A program made the translations under genes and the position numbers. Below are positions 9,035 through 17,284 of a stretch of DNA of 64,000 nt, piece by piece. The number at the start of each line of letters is the position of its first letter. The stretch's first letter is position 1. Source of the DNA: Paraburkholderia fungorum (GTDB lineage Bacteria; Pseudomonadota; Gammaproteobacteria; Burkholderiales; Burkholderiaceae); contig NZ_MCAS01000036.1 in the NCBI RefSeq assembly GCF_003610895.1, positions 1-64,000 on the forward strand. Direction: 5' to 3'. The notes beneath the pieces are model-generated. The model saw only the letters and a program-made list of their open reading frames with translations. It was not told the DNA's origin and searched no databases.

Positions 9035-9679
9035 ATGACCCTCGCCGCCAAGCCTTTCGCTGCTGCCGTCAATCACCTGCTCGCCCGCGAATCGTGGGCC
9101 CGAGAGCGCCTCGCCCCGTACGCGGGCAAGACCGCGAGACTGTCCTGTCCACCGGTCACGCTGATGCTGCTGGTGCAACCAGACGGCTATCTGGGTGCGC
9201 TCGACGAAACCGATGCGCAGCAGTTCGACGTGACCATCTCGGTGCCGTCCGATGCGCTGCCGGCCTTCGTGCAAGGCGGCCAGGCGGCCGTGATGAAGCA
9301 TGTGAAGATCGAAGGCGACGCCGAGTTTGCGACCGTGATCGCCAAGCTTGCCGAGCATCTGCGCTGGGAGCCGGAAGAGGATCTGGCGAAGCTGATCGGC
9401 GACGGTCCGGCGTGGCGGGTCGCGTCGGTCGTGCGTACGGTCGGTGAACACGCGCGGCGTACCGGGCGCAATCTGCTCGACACCGCCGCCGAATACCTGC
9501 TCGACGAGAATCCCCAACTGGTGCGCCGCGTCGCGCTGGAAGACTTCAACGTCGAATTGGCCCGCGCCCGCGATGCTTTGGCGCGCGTGGAAAAGCGCAT
9601 CGAGCGTCTCGAACAGAAGGTCGAAGCCCACGGCGCCCATGCGCCGGGCGGCGCCGCCACGTCGCGCGGCACGCGCTAG
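9035..9679 (+). CDS. ubiJ: Ubiquinone biosynthesis accessory factor UbiJ (SCP2 domain)
   Basis: 214 residues from the ATG at 9035. The N-terminal half is an SCP2-type sterol/lipid-binding domain (about residues 25-115, with MKHVKIEGDAEFATVIAKLA near 88-108). The C-terminal third is helical and ends in a coiled-coil-like ELARARDALARVEKRIERLE (about 170-190). UbiJ is a non-catalytic member of the soluble Ubi complex that binds polyprenyl intermediates. It is followed after 15 bases by ubiB, the normal pair. A TTG 12 bases upstream (9023) is a less likely start. Confidence 0.9.
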   Translation: MTLAAKPFAAAVNHLLARESWARERLAPYAGKTARLSCPPVTLMLLVQPDGYLGALDETDAQQFDVTISVPSDALPAFVQGGQAAVMKHVKIEGDAEFATVIAKLAEHLRWEPEEDLAKLIGDGPAWRVASVVRTVGEHARRTGRNLLDTAAEYLLDENPQLVRRVALEDFNVELARARDALARVEKRIERLEQKVEAHGAHAPGGAATSRGTR

Positions 9680-9694
9680 TCACTGGGCACCACT

Positions 9695-11272
9695 ATGCGT
9701 TTTCTGCGTTTCCTCAAGATTTTCTTCACGGTCATTCGCTTCGGTCTCGACGAGATGATGCTCAGCCGCGTCAATGACCGGCGTGTGCGTCTGTTGCTGC
9801 GTATCACCACCATCGGCCGCAAGTTCGACGCGCCGCCGGGCGTGCGCTTGCGGCTTGCGCTCGAAAGCCTCGGGCCGATCTTCGTCAAATTCGGCCAGGT
9901 GCTGTCCACGCGGCGCGATCTGCTGCCGGTCGATATCGCCAATGAACTGGCCAAGCTGCAGGATCAGGTCCCGCCGTTCGATTCGGCGGTGGCGATAGGG
10001 CTGGTCGAGAAGTCGCTCGGCGCCCCGGTCGACGTTCTGTTCGACGATTTCGAGCGGGTGCCGGTAGCGAGCGCGTCGATCGCGCAGGTTCACTTTGCGA
10101 AGGTGAAAGCGGGGCAGCACGCGGGCAAGGCGGTCGCCGTGAAGGTGCTGCGGCCGAATATGCTGCCGGTGATCGACTCCGACCTGGCCTTGCTGCGCGA
10201 TATCGCGGTATGGGCCGAACGCCTTTGGGCTGATGGCAAGCGCCTCAAGCCGCGCGAGGTGGTGGCCGAATTCGACAAGTATCTGCACGACGAACTCGAT
10301 CTGATGCGCGAAGCGGCGAACGGCAGCCAGCTGCGCCGCAACTTCGCCGGGCTCGATCTGCTGCTGGTGCCGGAGATGTACTGGGAATTCTGCACGCCTA
10401 CGGTGCTGGTGATGGAACGCATGGTTGGCGTGCCGATCAGCCAGGTGGAGACGCTGCGCGCGGCGGGCGTGGATATTCCGAAGCTGGCGCGCGAAGGCGT
10501 GGAGATCTTCTTCACGCAGGTGTTCCGCGATGGTTTTTTCCACGCCGACATGCACCCGGGCAACATTCAGGTAAGCCTCGATCCGGCGCATTTCGGCCGC
10601 TATATCGCGCTCGACTTCGGCATTATCGGTGCGCTGTCGGACTTCGATAAAAATTACCTCGCGCAGAATTTCCTCGCGTTCTTCAAGCGTGACTACCACC
10701 GCGTCGCCACGCTGCATCTGGAGTCCGGCTGGGTGCCGCCCACCACCCGGGTCGAAGAACTGGAAAGCGCGATCCGCGCAGTGTGCGAGCCCTATTTCGA
10801 CCGCGCGTTGAAGGATATTTCGCTCGGCCAGGTGTTGATGCGCCTGTTCTCGACCTCGCGCCGTTTCAACGTGGAAATCCAGCCGCAACTGGTGTTGCTG
10901 CAGAAAACCATGCTGAACGTAGAAGGGCTCGGGCGCTCGCTCGATCCTGAACTGGATTTGTGGAAGACGGCCAAGCCCTATCTCGAACGCTGGATGAATG
11001 AACAGATCGGCCTGCGCGGCTGGTACGAGCGGCTGAAGATCGAGGCGCCGCAGTGGAGCAAGACGTTGCCGCAGTTGCCGCGCCTGATTCACCACGTGTT
11101 GGCTGAGCGCCACGACAACACGCGCGGCGCGAACGACGAGATGATTCGCCAGATTCTGTTAGAACAGAAACGCACCAACCGGTTGCTGCAAGGGCTGCTG
11201 CTGTTCGGCGTGGCGGTCGGTGTCGGCGCGGTGGCGGCGCGGGCGTTTCTGGCGTTCGCCTACGGCGCGTAA
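9695..11272 (+). CDS. ubiB: Ubiquinone biosynthesis regulatory protein kinase-like UbiB
   Basis: 525-residue ABC1/AarF/COQ8 family atypical kinase-like protein needed for aerobic ubiquinone synthesis. Seen: the KxGQ-family motif KFGQVLSTRRDLLP (about residues 65-80), an alanine-rich loop ASASIAQVHFAKV, the invariant-lysine strand KAVAVKVLRPN, the catalytic-loop equivalent FFHADMHPGN and the LDFGIIG metal-binding motif. The last about 30 residues are strongly hydrophobic (LLLFGVAVGVGAVAARAF), the usual C-terminal membrane anchor. Length is typical. It is likely co-transcribed with ubiJ. Confidence 0.97.
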   Translation: MRFLRFLKIFFTVIRFGLDEMMLSRVNDRRVRLLLRITTIGRKFDAPPGVRLRLALESLGPIFVKFGQVLSTRRDLLPVDIANELAKLQDQVPPFDSAVAIGLVEKSLGAPVDVLFDDFERVPVASASIAQVHFAKVKAGQHAGKAVAVKVLRPNMLPVIDSDLALLRDIAVWAERLWADGKRLKPREVVAEFDKYLHDELDLMREAANGSQLRRNFAGLDLLLVPEMYWEFCTPTVLVMERMVGVPISQVETLRAAGVDIPKLAREGVEIFFTQVFRDGFFHADMHPGNIQVSLDPAHFGRYIALDFGIIGALSDFDKNYLAQNFLAFFKRDYHRVATLHLESGWVPPTTRVEELESAIRAVCEPYFDRALKDISLGQVLMRLFSTSRRFNVEIQPQLVLLQKTMLNVEGLGRSLDPELDLWKTAKPYLERWMNEQIGLRGWYERLKIEAPQWSKTLPQLPRLIHHVLAERHDNTRGANDEMIRQILLEQKRTNRLLQGLLLFGVAVGVGAVAARAFLAFAYGA

Positions 11273-11295
11273 TCCTGACCCACATTAGGTATCCC

Positions 11296-11919
11296 ATGAG
11301 CGACCCGACCCAACCTTCCCCGCCCGACTTTACAAGCCGCGACCCCAATTCGCCGGAGTTCTGGAACGAGCGCTTCGAGCGCCACTACACGCCGTGGGAT
11401 CAGGCGGGCGTGCCGTCGGCGTTCCAGTCTTTCGCGAGCCGGCACAGCGGCGCCGCCGTGTTGATTCCCGGCTGCGGCAGTGCTCATGAGGCGCTCTGGC
11501 TGGCCACGCAGGGCAACCCGGTGCGGGCGATCGATTTCTCTTCAGCCGCCGTCGTGGCGGCGCGCGGGCAATTGGGTGCGCAGCATGCGCAACTGGTCGA
11601 GCAGGCTGATTTTTTTACCTATGAACCGTCATTCACGCCGGCATGGATCTACGAGCGTGCGTTCCTCTGCGCGCTGCCGGTGGCGCGCCGTGCAGATTAT
11701 GCGCAACGGATGGCCGAGTTGTTGCCTGCGGGCGCGTTGCTGGCAGGTTTCTATTTTATCGGCGCGACGCCGAAAGGTCCGCCGTTCGGCATCGAGCGCG
11801 CTGAACTCGACGCGTTGCTCATGCCGCACTTCGATCTGATCGAAGATGAAGCCGTGAACGACTCAATTGCTGTTTTTGCCGGCCGCGAACGCTGGATGAC
11901 ATGGCGCCGTCGTGGTTGA
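11296..11919 (+). CDS. Thiopurine-methyltransferase-like SAM-dependent methyltransferase
   Basis: 207 residues of the TPMT fold. Seen: PEFWNERFERHYTPWDQAGV near residue 15-34, characteristic of this family, then the SAM-binding VLIPGCGSAHEALWLA near 55-70 and an acidic post-I loop (VRAIDFSSAAV). It ends with a typical short C-terminal beta segment. Bacterial members methylate thiols, selenium or tellurium compounds, or unknown small molecules; which applies here cannot be read. It starts 23 bases after ubiB, so it may be the last gene of that operon. Confidence 0.85.
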   Translation: MSDPTQPSPPDFTSRDPNSPEFWNERFERHYTPWDQAGVPSAFQSFASRHSGAAVLIPGCGSAHEALWLATQGNPVRAIDFSSAAVVAARGQLGAQHAQLVEQADFFTYEPSFTPAWIYERAFLCALPVARRADYAQRMAELLPAGALLAGFYFIGATPKGPPFGIERAELDALLMPHFDLIEDEAVNDSIAVFAGRERWMTWRRRG

Positions 11920-12049
11920 GTGCGCCTTCGCCGCGCTTGGCGCGTGCTCGAGGCGCACTTGATTCGATAGCGGCTGCCCCCATATAGGTGGGCGGCGGCT
12001 GCGTCCGGCGTTTCGCCCCGAAATTCACGGGCGTCTAGCCATATACGGC

Positions 12050-12055
12050 TATAAT
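12050..12055 (+). promoter_or_regulatory. Candidate -10 box for the fmdB-DUF502-aspS operon
   Basis: A perfect TATAAT lies 45 bases before the fmdB-like start, in a locally AT-richer stretch (about 12037-12080) of a 180-base gap. The best -35 candidate, TTCACG at 12024-12029, is poorly matched and spaced 20 bases away, so only the -10 element is convincing. Confidence 0.4.
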
Positions 12056-12099
12056 TCAAAGCTTTGCAAGCGTTTACAAGATTTCAGTAGGGAAAGTTC

Positions 12100-12504
12100 A
12101 TGCCGATCTACGCTTATCGTTGCGAGTCATGCGGCTTCGGGAAGGACGTGCTTCAGAAGATGAGCGACCCCCAGTTGACGCAGTGCCCCGAGTGCGGAAA
12201 AGACACCTTCCGTAAGCAGGTGACTGCAGCCGGTTTCCAGTTGAAGGGCTCCGGCTGGTATGTAACCGATTTCCGCGGCGGTAATGGCGGCACGAGCGCG
12301 CCCGCCAAGCCGGACGCGAATGGCAGCTCGAATGCGAATTCGGGCGAAAACGCCGCAGCCGGCAATGACGGCGCAGCGAAATCCGACACGGCTTCGGCCA
12401 ACGGCACGGCCGCCGCCGCTTCATCGGGCGCAGCCGCAACGCCTGCTGCGCCCGCTGCCGCACCCGCCTCATCGGCGAGTTCGAGCGGTTCCAGCAGCGC
12501 CTAG
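12100..12504 (+). CDS. FmdB-family zinc-ribbon protein with Ala/Ser-rich tail
   Basis: 134 residues. The first about 45 form a zinc ribbon with two CxxC knuckles (YRCESCG near residue 7-13 and CPECGKD near 32-38), then LKGSGWYVTDFRGG, the conserved FmdB-type ending. From about residue 62 the chain is a low-complexity Ala/Ser/Asn tail, probably disordered. The family name comes from a putative regulator near formamidase genes; nucleic-acid binding is plausible but unproven. It leads a conserved beta-proteobacterial block with the DUF502 gene (75 bases on) and aspS. Confidence 0.88.
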   Translation: MPIYAYRCESCGFGKDVLQKMSDPQLTQCPECGKDTFRKQVTAAGFQLKGSGWYVTDFRGGNGGTSAPAKPDANGSSNANSGENAAAGNDGAAKSDTASANGTAAAASSGAAATPAAPAAAPASSASSSGSSSA

Positions 12505-12579
12505 TGGGACTGCCGTCCTCAGGGGCGGCATACACGCCGCGCGCCGAATATCGGCTTGCGCGGCTTTCTGGCGGTACAC

Positions 12580-13233
12580 ATGACGACGAAAAAAACGACG
12601 CTCAAATCGGTGTTTCTGACTGGCCTGCTGGTGCTGGTGCCTCTGGCTATCACACTGTGGGTGCTCGGCCTGATCATCGGCACGATGGACCAGACGCTGT
12701 TGCTGCTGCCGAGCGCCTGGCAGCCGGAGCGCCTGTTCGGTTTCCGTTTGCCGGGCCTCGGCGCGGTGCTGACGCTGGCGTTTATCTTTGTCGTCGGGCT
12801 GTTGACGCAAAACTTCATCGGCCAGAAGCTCGTGAAGTGGTGGGAAGTCGTGGTCGCTCACATTCCGGTGGTCGGCCCGATCTACACCAGCGTGAAGCAG
12901 GTGTCGGACACCTTGTTGTCGAGCAGCGGCAATGCGTTTCGCAAGGCGCTCCTGATCGAGTACCCGCGCCGCGGTTCCTATACGATTGCGTTTCTGACCG
13001 GCATTCCGGGCGGCGACGTGGTCAACCACCTGAAAGAAGATCACGTCAGCGTGTATGTGCCGACTACGCCGAACCCAACGTCCGGCTTCTTCCTGATGGT
13101 GCCGAGGAGCGAAGTGATCGAACTGGACATGACGGTCGACGCCGCGCTCAAGTACATCGTCTCGATGGGCGTCGTGGCGCCGTCCGCGCCGCCGGCGCCG
13201 GTGCGCCGCACGACAGTCGAGCCTCCGCTGTAA
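12580..13233 (+). CDS. DUF502 family integral membrane protein
   Basis: 217 residues from the ATG at 12580. Hydrophobic segments at about residues 9-30 (SVFLTGLLVLVPLAITLWVLG) and 60-80 fit two transmembrane helices. A conserved soluble C-terminal domain follows, with HIPVVGPIYTSVKQVSDTLL near 93-112 and LIEYPRRGSYTIAFLTG near 130. These features define DUF502, whose biochemical role is unknown. A TTG 24 bases upstream would add eight residues. Position between the fmdB-like gene and aspS is conserved in related bacteria and implies co-transcription. Confidence 0.9.
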   Translation: MTTKKTTLKSVFLTGLLVLVPLAITLWVLGLIIGTMDQTLLLLPSAWQPERLFGFRLPGLGAVLTLAFIFVVGLLTQNFIGQKLVKWWEVVVAHIPVVGPIYTSVKQVSDTLLSSSGNAFRKALLIEYPRRGSYTIAFLTGIPGGDVVNHLKEDHVSVYVPTTPNPTSGFFLMVPRSEVIELDMTVDAALKYIVSMGVVAPSAPPAPVRRTTVEPPL

Positions 13234-13310
13234 TGCCGGTGCGCAGCGTTTCAAGCCATGTTTGATTGCTGCGCGCCTGTTCAACTAATGCAAAACGAAA
13301 GACAAACATC

Positions 13311-15110
13311 ATGTCGATGAGATCTGAATACTGTGGTCTGGTGACCGAAGAACTGCTGGGTCAATCTGTCTCGCTGTGCGGCTGGGTAAGCCGCCGCCGC
13401 GACCATGGCGGCGTCATCTTCATCGACCTGCGCGATCGCGAAGGCCTCGTTCAGGTCGTCTGCGATCCGGATCGCGCGGAGATGTTCAAGACTGCCGAAG
13501 GCGTGCGCAACGAGTTCTGCCTGCAGATCAAGGGCGTGGTGCGCGCTCGCCCGGAAGGCACGACGAACGCGTCGCTCAAGAGCGGCAAGATCGAGGTGCT
13601 GTGCCACGAACTTATCGTGCTGAACCCGTCGATCACGCCGCCGTTCCAGCTCGACGACGACAACCTGTCGGAAACCACGCGCCTCACGCATCGCGTGCTC
13701 GACCTGCGCCGCCCGCAGATGCAGCACAACCTGCGTCTGCGGTACCGCGTCGCGATCGAAGTGCGCAAGTACCTCGACTCGCTGGGCTTCATCGACATCG
13801 AAACGCCGATGCTCACCAAGAGCACGCCGGAAGGCGCGCGCGATTACCTCGTGCCGTCGCGTACCAACCCGGGCCAGTTCTTCGCGTTGCCGCAATCGCC
13901 GCAACTGTTCAAGCAGTTGCTGATGGTCGCTAACTTCGATCGCTACTACCAGATCGTCAAGTGCTTCCGCGACGAAGACCTGCGCGCCGACCGTCAGCCG
14001 GAATTCACGCAGATCGACTGCGAAACCTCGTTCCTGTCGGAACAGGAAATCCGCGATCTGTTCGAAGCCATGATCCGTCACGTGTTCAAGGAAACGATCG
14101 GCGTCGAACTGGCCGAGAAATTCCCGGTCATGGAGTACTCGGAAGCCATGCGCCGCTTCGGTTCGGACAAGCCGGACCTGCGCGTCAAGCTCGAATTCAC
14201 CGACCTGACGGATGCGGTTAAAGACGTCGACTTCAAGGTATTCAGCACGCCGGCCAACACGAAAGACGGCCGCGTCGCGGCGATCCGCGTGCCGAAGGGC
14301 GGCGAGCTTTCGCGTGGCGATATCGACAGCTACACGGAATTCGTGCGCATCTACGGCGCGAAGGGCCTGGCATGGATCAAGGTCAACGAAGTGGCGAAGG
14401 GCCGTGACGGTCTGCAAAGCCCGATCGTCAAGAACCTGCACGACGAAGCAGTCAAGGCGATCATCGAGCGTACCGGCGCGCAAGACGGCGACATCATTTT
14501 CTTTGCGGCGGATCGCGCGAAGGTGGTGAACGACAGCCTGGGCGCGCTGCGTCTGAAGATCGGCCATTCGGAGTTCGGCAAGGCCAACGGTCTGGTGGAA
14601 TCGGGCTGGAAGCCGCTGTGGGTGATCGACTTCCCGATGTTCGAGTACGATGAGGAAGACAACCGCTACGTCGCTGCGCATCACCCGTTCACGAGCCCGA
14701 AAGACGAGCACCTCGAGTATCTGGAAACGGATCCGGCGCGCTGCCTCGCCAAGGCCTACGACATGGTCCTGAACGGCTGGGAAATCGGTGGCGGTTCGGT
14801 GCGTATCCACCGTGAAGAAGTGCAGAGCAAAGTGTTCCGTGCGCTGAAGATCGGTGCGGAAGAAGCGCAGGCCAAGTTCGGCTTCCTGCTCGACGCGCTG
14901 CAATATGGCGCGCCGCCGCACGGCGGTATCGCATTCGGTCTGGACCGCATCATCACGATGATGGCAGGTGCCGATTCGATTCGCGACGTGATCGCGTTCC
15001 CGAAGACGCAACGCGCGCAGTGTCTGCTCACGCAGGCGCCAAGCGAAGTGGACGAGCGCCAGCTGCGCGAACTGCACATCCGTCTGCGTCAGCCGGAACC
15101 GAAGGTCTAA
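13311..15110 (+). CDS. aspS: Aspartate-tRNA ligase, probably non-discriminating (Asp/Asn)
   Basis: 599-residue bacterial class II synthetase that charges tRNA-Asp. The N-terminal OB-fold anticodon domain is followed by the catalytic domain with a GAD insertion. Class II motifs are visible: FIDIETPMLTKSTPEGARD (motif 1 region), FRDEDLRADRQPEFTQID (motif 2) and GIAFGLDRI (motif 3). The anticodon domain carries His32 in RRRDHGG where the E. coli discriminating enzyme has Leu, and Gly83 in RPEGTTN; this His/Gly pair is reported for non-discriminating AspRS that also charge tRNA-Asn for amidation by GatCAB. That inference needs the rest of the genome. A second ATG at 13317 would remove two residues. 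Confidence 0.97.
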   Translation: MSMRSEYCGLVTEELLGQSVSLCGWVSRRRDHGGVIFIDLRDREGLVQVVCDPDRAEMFKTAEGVRNEFCLQIKGVVRARPEGTTNASLKSGKIEVLCHELIVLNPSITPPFQLDDDNLSETTRLTHRVLDLRRPQMQHNLRLRYRVAIEVRKYLDSLGFIDIETPMLTKSTPEGARDYLVPSRTNPGQFFALPQSPQLFKQLLMVANFDRYYQIVKCFRDEDLRADRQPEFTQIDCETSFLSEQEIRDLFEAMIRHVFKETIGVELAEKFPVMEYSEAMRRFGSDKPDLRVKLEFTDLTDAVKDVDFKVFSTPANTKDGRVAAIRVPKGGELSRGDIDSYTEFVRIYGAKGLAWIKVNEVAKGRDGLQSPIVKNLHDEAVKAIIERTGAQDGDIIFFAADRAKVVNDSLGALRLKIGHSEFGKANGLVESGWKPLWVIDFPMFEYDEEDNRYVAAHHPFTSPKDEHLEYLETDPARCLAKAYDMVLNGWEIGGGSVRIHREEVQSKVFRALKIGAEEAQAKFGFLLDALQYGAPPHGGIAFGLDRIITMMAGADSIRDVIAFPKTQRAQCLLTQAPSEVDERQLRELHIRLRQPEPKV

Positions 15111-15154
15111 GCTGGATCAGACCGAAGCTGTCTGAAAACGACAGTAGAAAGCAA

Positions 15155-15187
15155 ACGAAAAGGCGCGCGATGCGCCTTTTTCGTTTT
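15155..15187 (+). terminator. Rho-independent terminator after aspS
   Basis: The stem ACGAAAAGGCGC pairs with GCGCCTTTTTCGT around a short GCGAT loop and is followed by TTTTTT. It lies 45 bases after the aspS stop. As A-rich and T-rich arms are both present it may work in either direction. Confidence 0.8.
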
Positions 15188-15301
15188 TTGCGTTACAGTC
15201 GATGCAACCGGTCTCGAGCGCCTACCGGACCGCGCGTCGAACCACTCATCGGACCACTTACCGACATGTACCGCGCAAGCGTTGCGCCCAGTTTTTACGC
15301 C

Positions 15302-15802
15302 ATGCCGAAACCGCCGAAGATCCCGCAATCCGTACTCGTCGTCATTCATACGCCAGCACTCGACGTGCTGTTGATCCGGCGCGCCGATCACGCGGATTTC
15401 TGGCAATCGGTGACCGGTTCGAAAGACCAGGTCGACGAACCTTTCGTCGAGACGGCGGTTCGCGAAGTGGCTGAGGAAACCGGCATCGTGGTCGGCAGCA
15501 AGCTGGTGCCGGAGAGCGCGCTGTTCGACTGGCAGTACTCGATCGAGTATGAGATCTATCCTCAGTTCCGGCATCGCTATGCCGAGGGCGTGATTCACAA
15601 CACCGAGCACTGGTTCAGCCTGGAAGTGCCCGAGCAGGTCGAAGTGGCGCTCGCGCCTCGCGAGCACACCGCGTTTCTGTGGTTGCCGTATGAAGAGGCG
15701 GCGTCGCGCTGCTTTTCGTCATCGAATGCCGACGCGATCCTGCAATTGCCGAAGCGGCTTGCCGGGCGTCGCAAGGATCAGCCCGAGGAGCGTGCCCGGT
15801 GA
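15302..15802 (+). CDS. nudB: Dihydroneopterin triphosphate diphosphatase (Nudix)
   Basis: 166 residues from the ATG at 15302. NudB removes pyrophosphate from 7,8-dihydroneopterin triphosphate, the second step of folate synthesis. The N-terminus (KIPQSVLVVIH, then FWQSVTGS) matches NudB rather than other Nudix enzymes. The Nudix box is seen as a Gly-Ser start, ETAVREVAEETGI near residue 54-66, with the metal-binding REVAEE core. The WQYSIEYEIYPQFRHRYAEG segment is also NudB-like. An upstream ATG at 15266 would add 12 residues. Its stop overlaps the GTG start of clsB (GTGA), so the two are translationally coupled. Confidence 0.9.
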   Translation: MPKPPKIPQSVLVVIHTPALDVLLIRRADHADFWQSVTGSKDQVDEPFVETAVREVAEETGIVVGSKLVPESALFDWQYSIEYEIYPQFRHRYAEGVIHNTEHWFSLEVPEQVEVALAPREHTAFLWLPYEEAASRCFSSSNADAILQLPKRLAGRRKDQPEERAR

Positions 15803-17058
15803 GCGTCGGCGGCGCGCGCCGTTTCGCGCGACTCCGGCAATCGCTGCTCGGCCGCCGCTATTGGCAACGCTACCGATTTACCAGCGGCAACAACGTCAAG
15901 CTGCTGCGCTCCGGCGAGGAGTTCTTCGCCGCGCTGATCGAACGTATCGATGCGGCGCAGAGCGACGTGGTTCTCGAAACCTATATCTTCTGCAACGACA
16001 GCGCGGGTGAGGCCGTTAGTGCGGCTTTGCTGCGGGCAGCTTCGCGCGGCGTGACGGTGCGCGTGATCACGGACGGAATCGGCACCGCGCGCTTGCCGAT
16101 GTTCAACGAATGGCCGCTCGCCGGCATCGACCATCGCATCTACAACCCGCATCTGTTCGGCCGCTTCGGCTTCTCGCGCACGCACCGCAAGATCGCGGCG
16201 GTGGACGATCAGTTCGGCTATTGCGGCGGCATCAATATCGTCGACGATTACGAGAACAACGGTGAGACGCTGCCTTACCGGCGCTGGGATTTCGCGGTGG
16301 AATTGCAGGGCCCCGTAGTCGCCGATATCCGCCAGGCGTTCGAGGTGCAATGGCGGCGGATTCGCCTTGGACATCGGCCGCCGGAGTCTCTCGACGCCGA
16401 TCTCGCGCCGAAGACCATGGCGTCGCTCGGCACGCTGCGCCGCCGGCGCCGCAATCGCAACGAGGCGCTCTGGGCTGGCGGGCAACCCTGTGTGGCCTTC
16501 GTTGCGCGCGACAACCTGATCAACCGCCGTGCCATCGAAAAGGCGTATCTGACCGCGATTGGCCAGGCGCGCAGCGAAGTGCTACTGGCTAACCCGTACT
16601 TCATGCCGGGCCGCAAGCTGCGGCGTGCGCTGGTATTCGCGGCGCGGCGCGGCGTGGACGTCAAGCTCATTATCGGGCGCAAGGAGTTCAAGGCGCTCGA
16701 TTACGCCGTGCCGTTCCTGTATCGCGCGCTGCTCAAGGCCGGCGTGCAGATCGCCGAGTACGAGAAAACCATGCTGCACGGCAAGGTCGCGGTGGTGGAT
16801 TCGAACTGGGGCACAGTCGGCTCCTCGAACCTCGACGCGTTGAGCCTGATGCTCAACAACGAAGCCAACGTGGTGCTGGTCAACGATCCCTCGATCGACG
16901 CGCTGCGCGTTGCGATCCTCGCCGCGTTCAAGGAGTCGCGCCGGATCGACGAGGCGCGCTACGAGGCCCGTCCGGCCAGCGAGCGGCTGCTCAACTGGCT
17001 GGCCTACACGGCTTACCGGGCGGCGATGAAGCTGTTGACGGTGGGGGGCTATGACTAG
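15799..17058 (+). CDS. clsB: Cardiolipin synthase B
   Basis: 419-residue phospholipase-D superfamily enzyme that makes cardiolipin or related phospholipids by phosphatidyl transfer. Two HKD motifs are intact: HRKIAAVD near residue 130 (followed by YCGGIN) and HGKVAVVD near 328 (followed by GSSNLD). It lacks the N-terminal transmembrane hairpin of ClsA, and its length matches E. coli ClsB (413), which supports the ClsB assignment. Translation starts at GTG 15799, overlapping the nudB stop by four bases. Active at the inner-membrane face. Confidence 0.92.
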   Translation: MSVGGARRFARLRQSLLGRRYWQRYRFTSGNNVKLLRSGEEFFAALIERIDAAQSDVVLETYIFCNDSAGEAVSAALLRAASRGVTVRVITDGIGTARLPMFNEWPLAGIDHRIYNPHLFGRFGFSRTHRKIAAVDDQFGYCGGINIVDDYENNGETLPYRRWDFAVELQGPVVADIRQAFEVQWRRIRLGHRPPESLDADLAPKTMASLGTLRRRRRNRNEALWAGGQPCVAFVARDNLINRRAIEKAYLTAIGQARSEVLLANPYFMPGRKLRRALVFAARRGVDVKLIIGRKEFKALDYAVPFLYRALLKAGVQIAEYEKTMLHGKVAVVDSNWGTVGSSNLDALSLMLNNEANVVLVNDPSIDALRVAILAAFKESRRIDEARYEARPASERLLNWLAYTAYRAAMKLLTVGGYD

Positions 17059-17180
17059 CACGCCCACCTCTCTCACATAAGCGCAAGGGCGCGGTGTCAA
17101 TGAATGGAAATAAGAGAAGGCAAACGCCTCTAAAAAATCTCCTTCGTCTGATTGACGGATGCCGCAGAATTGAAGCCAGG

Positions 17181-17198
17181 TTAGAAACCGGTTTCTAA
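17181..17198. promoter_or_regulatory. Perfect 18-bp palindrome, candidate TetR (PsrA-like) operator
   Basis: TTAGAAACCGGTTTCTAA equals its own reverse complement over all 18 bases. Its core GAAAC-CG-GTTTC fits the published form of the Pseudomonas PsrA site, C/G-AAAC-N2-4-GTTT-C/G. It lies 86 bases before the TetR-family regulator at 17285 and in front of a fatty-acid degradation cluster, so autoregulation and control of the cluster are the natural reading. No second copy was seen at 17885-17980 or 19769-19891. Confidence 0.65.
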
Positions 17199-17284
17199 TA
17201 AAGTCCTTGTTTCGCGGACGGTCGCACACAATAATAGTACGGCCGTTCGATTTTCTTTCGGTCACATTAGAACGGTAAAAAGCT

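Noticed and set aside
12284..12583. Arg/Pro-rich open frame over the fmdB-like tail
   Set aside because: Frame-shifted reading of the Ala/Ser-rich tail; no independent signals.
13281..15077. Antisense open frame of 598 codons opposite aspS
   Set aside because: Composition artefact of codon bias; no motifs and no start context.
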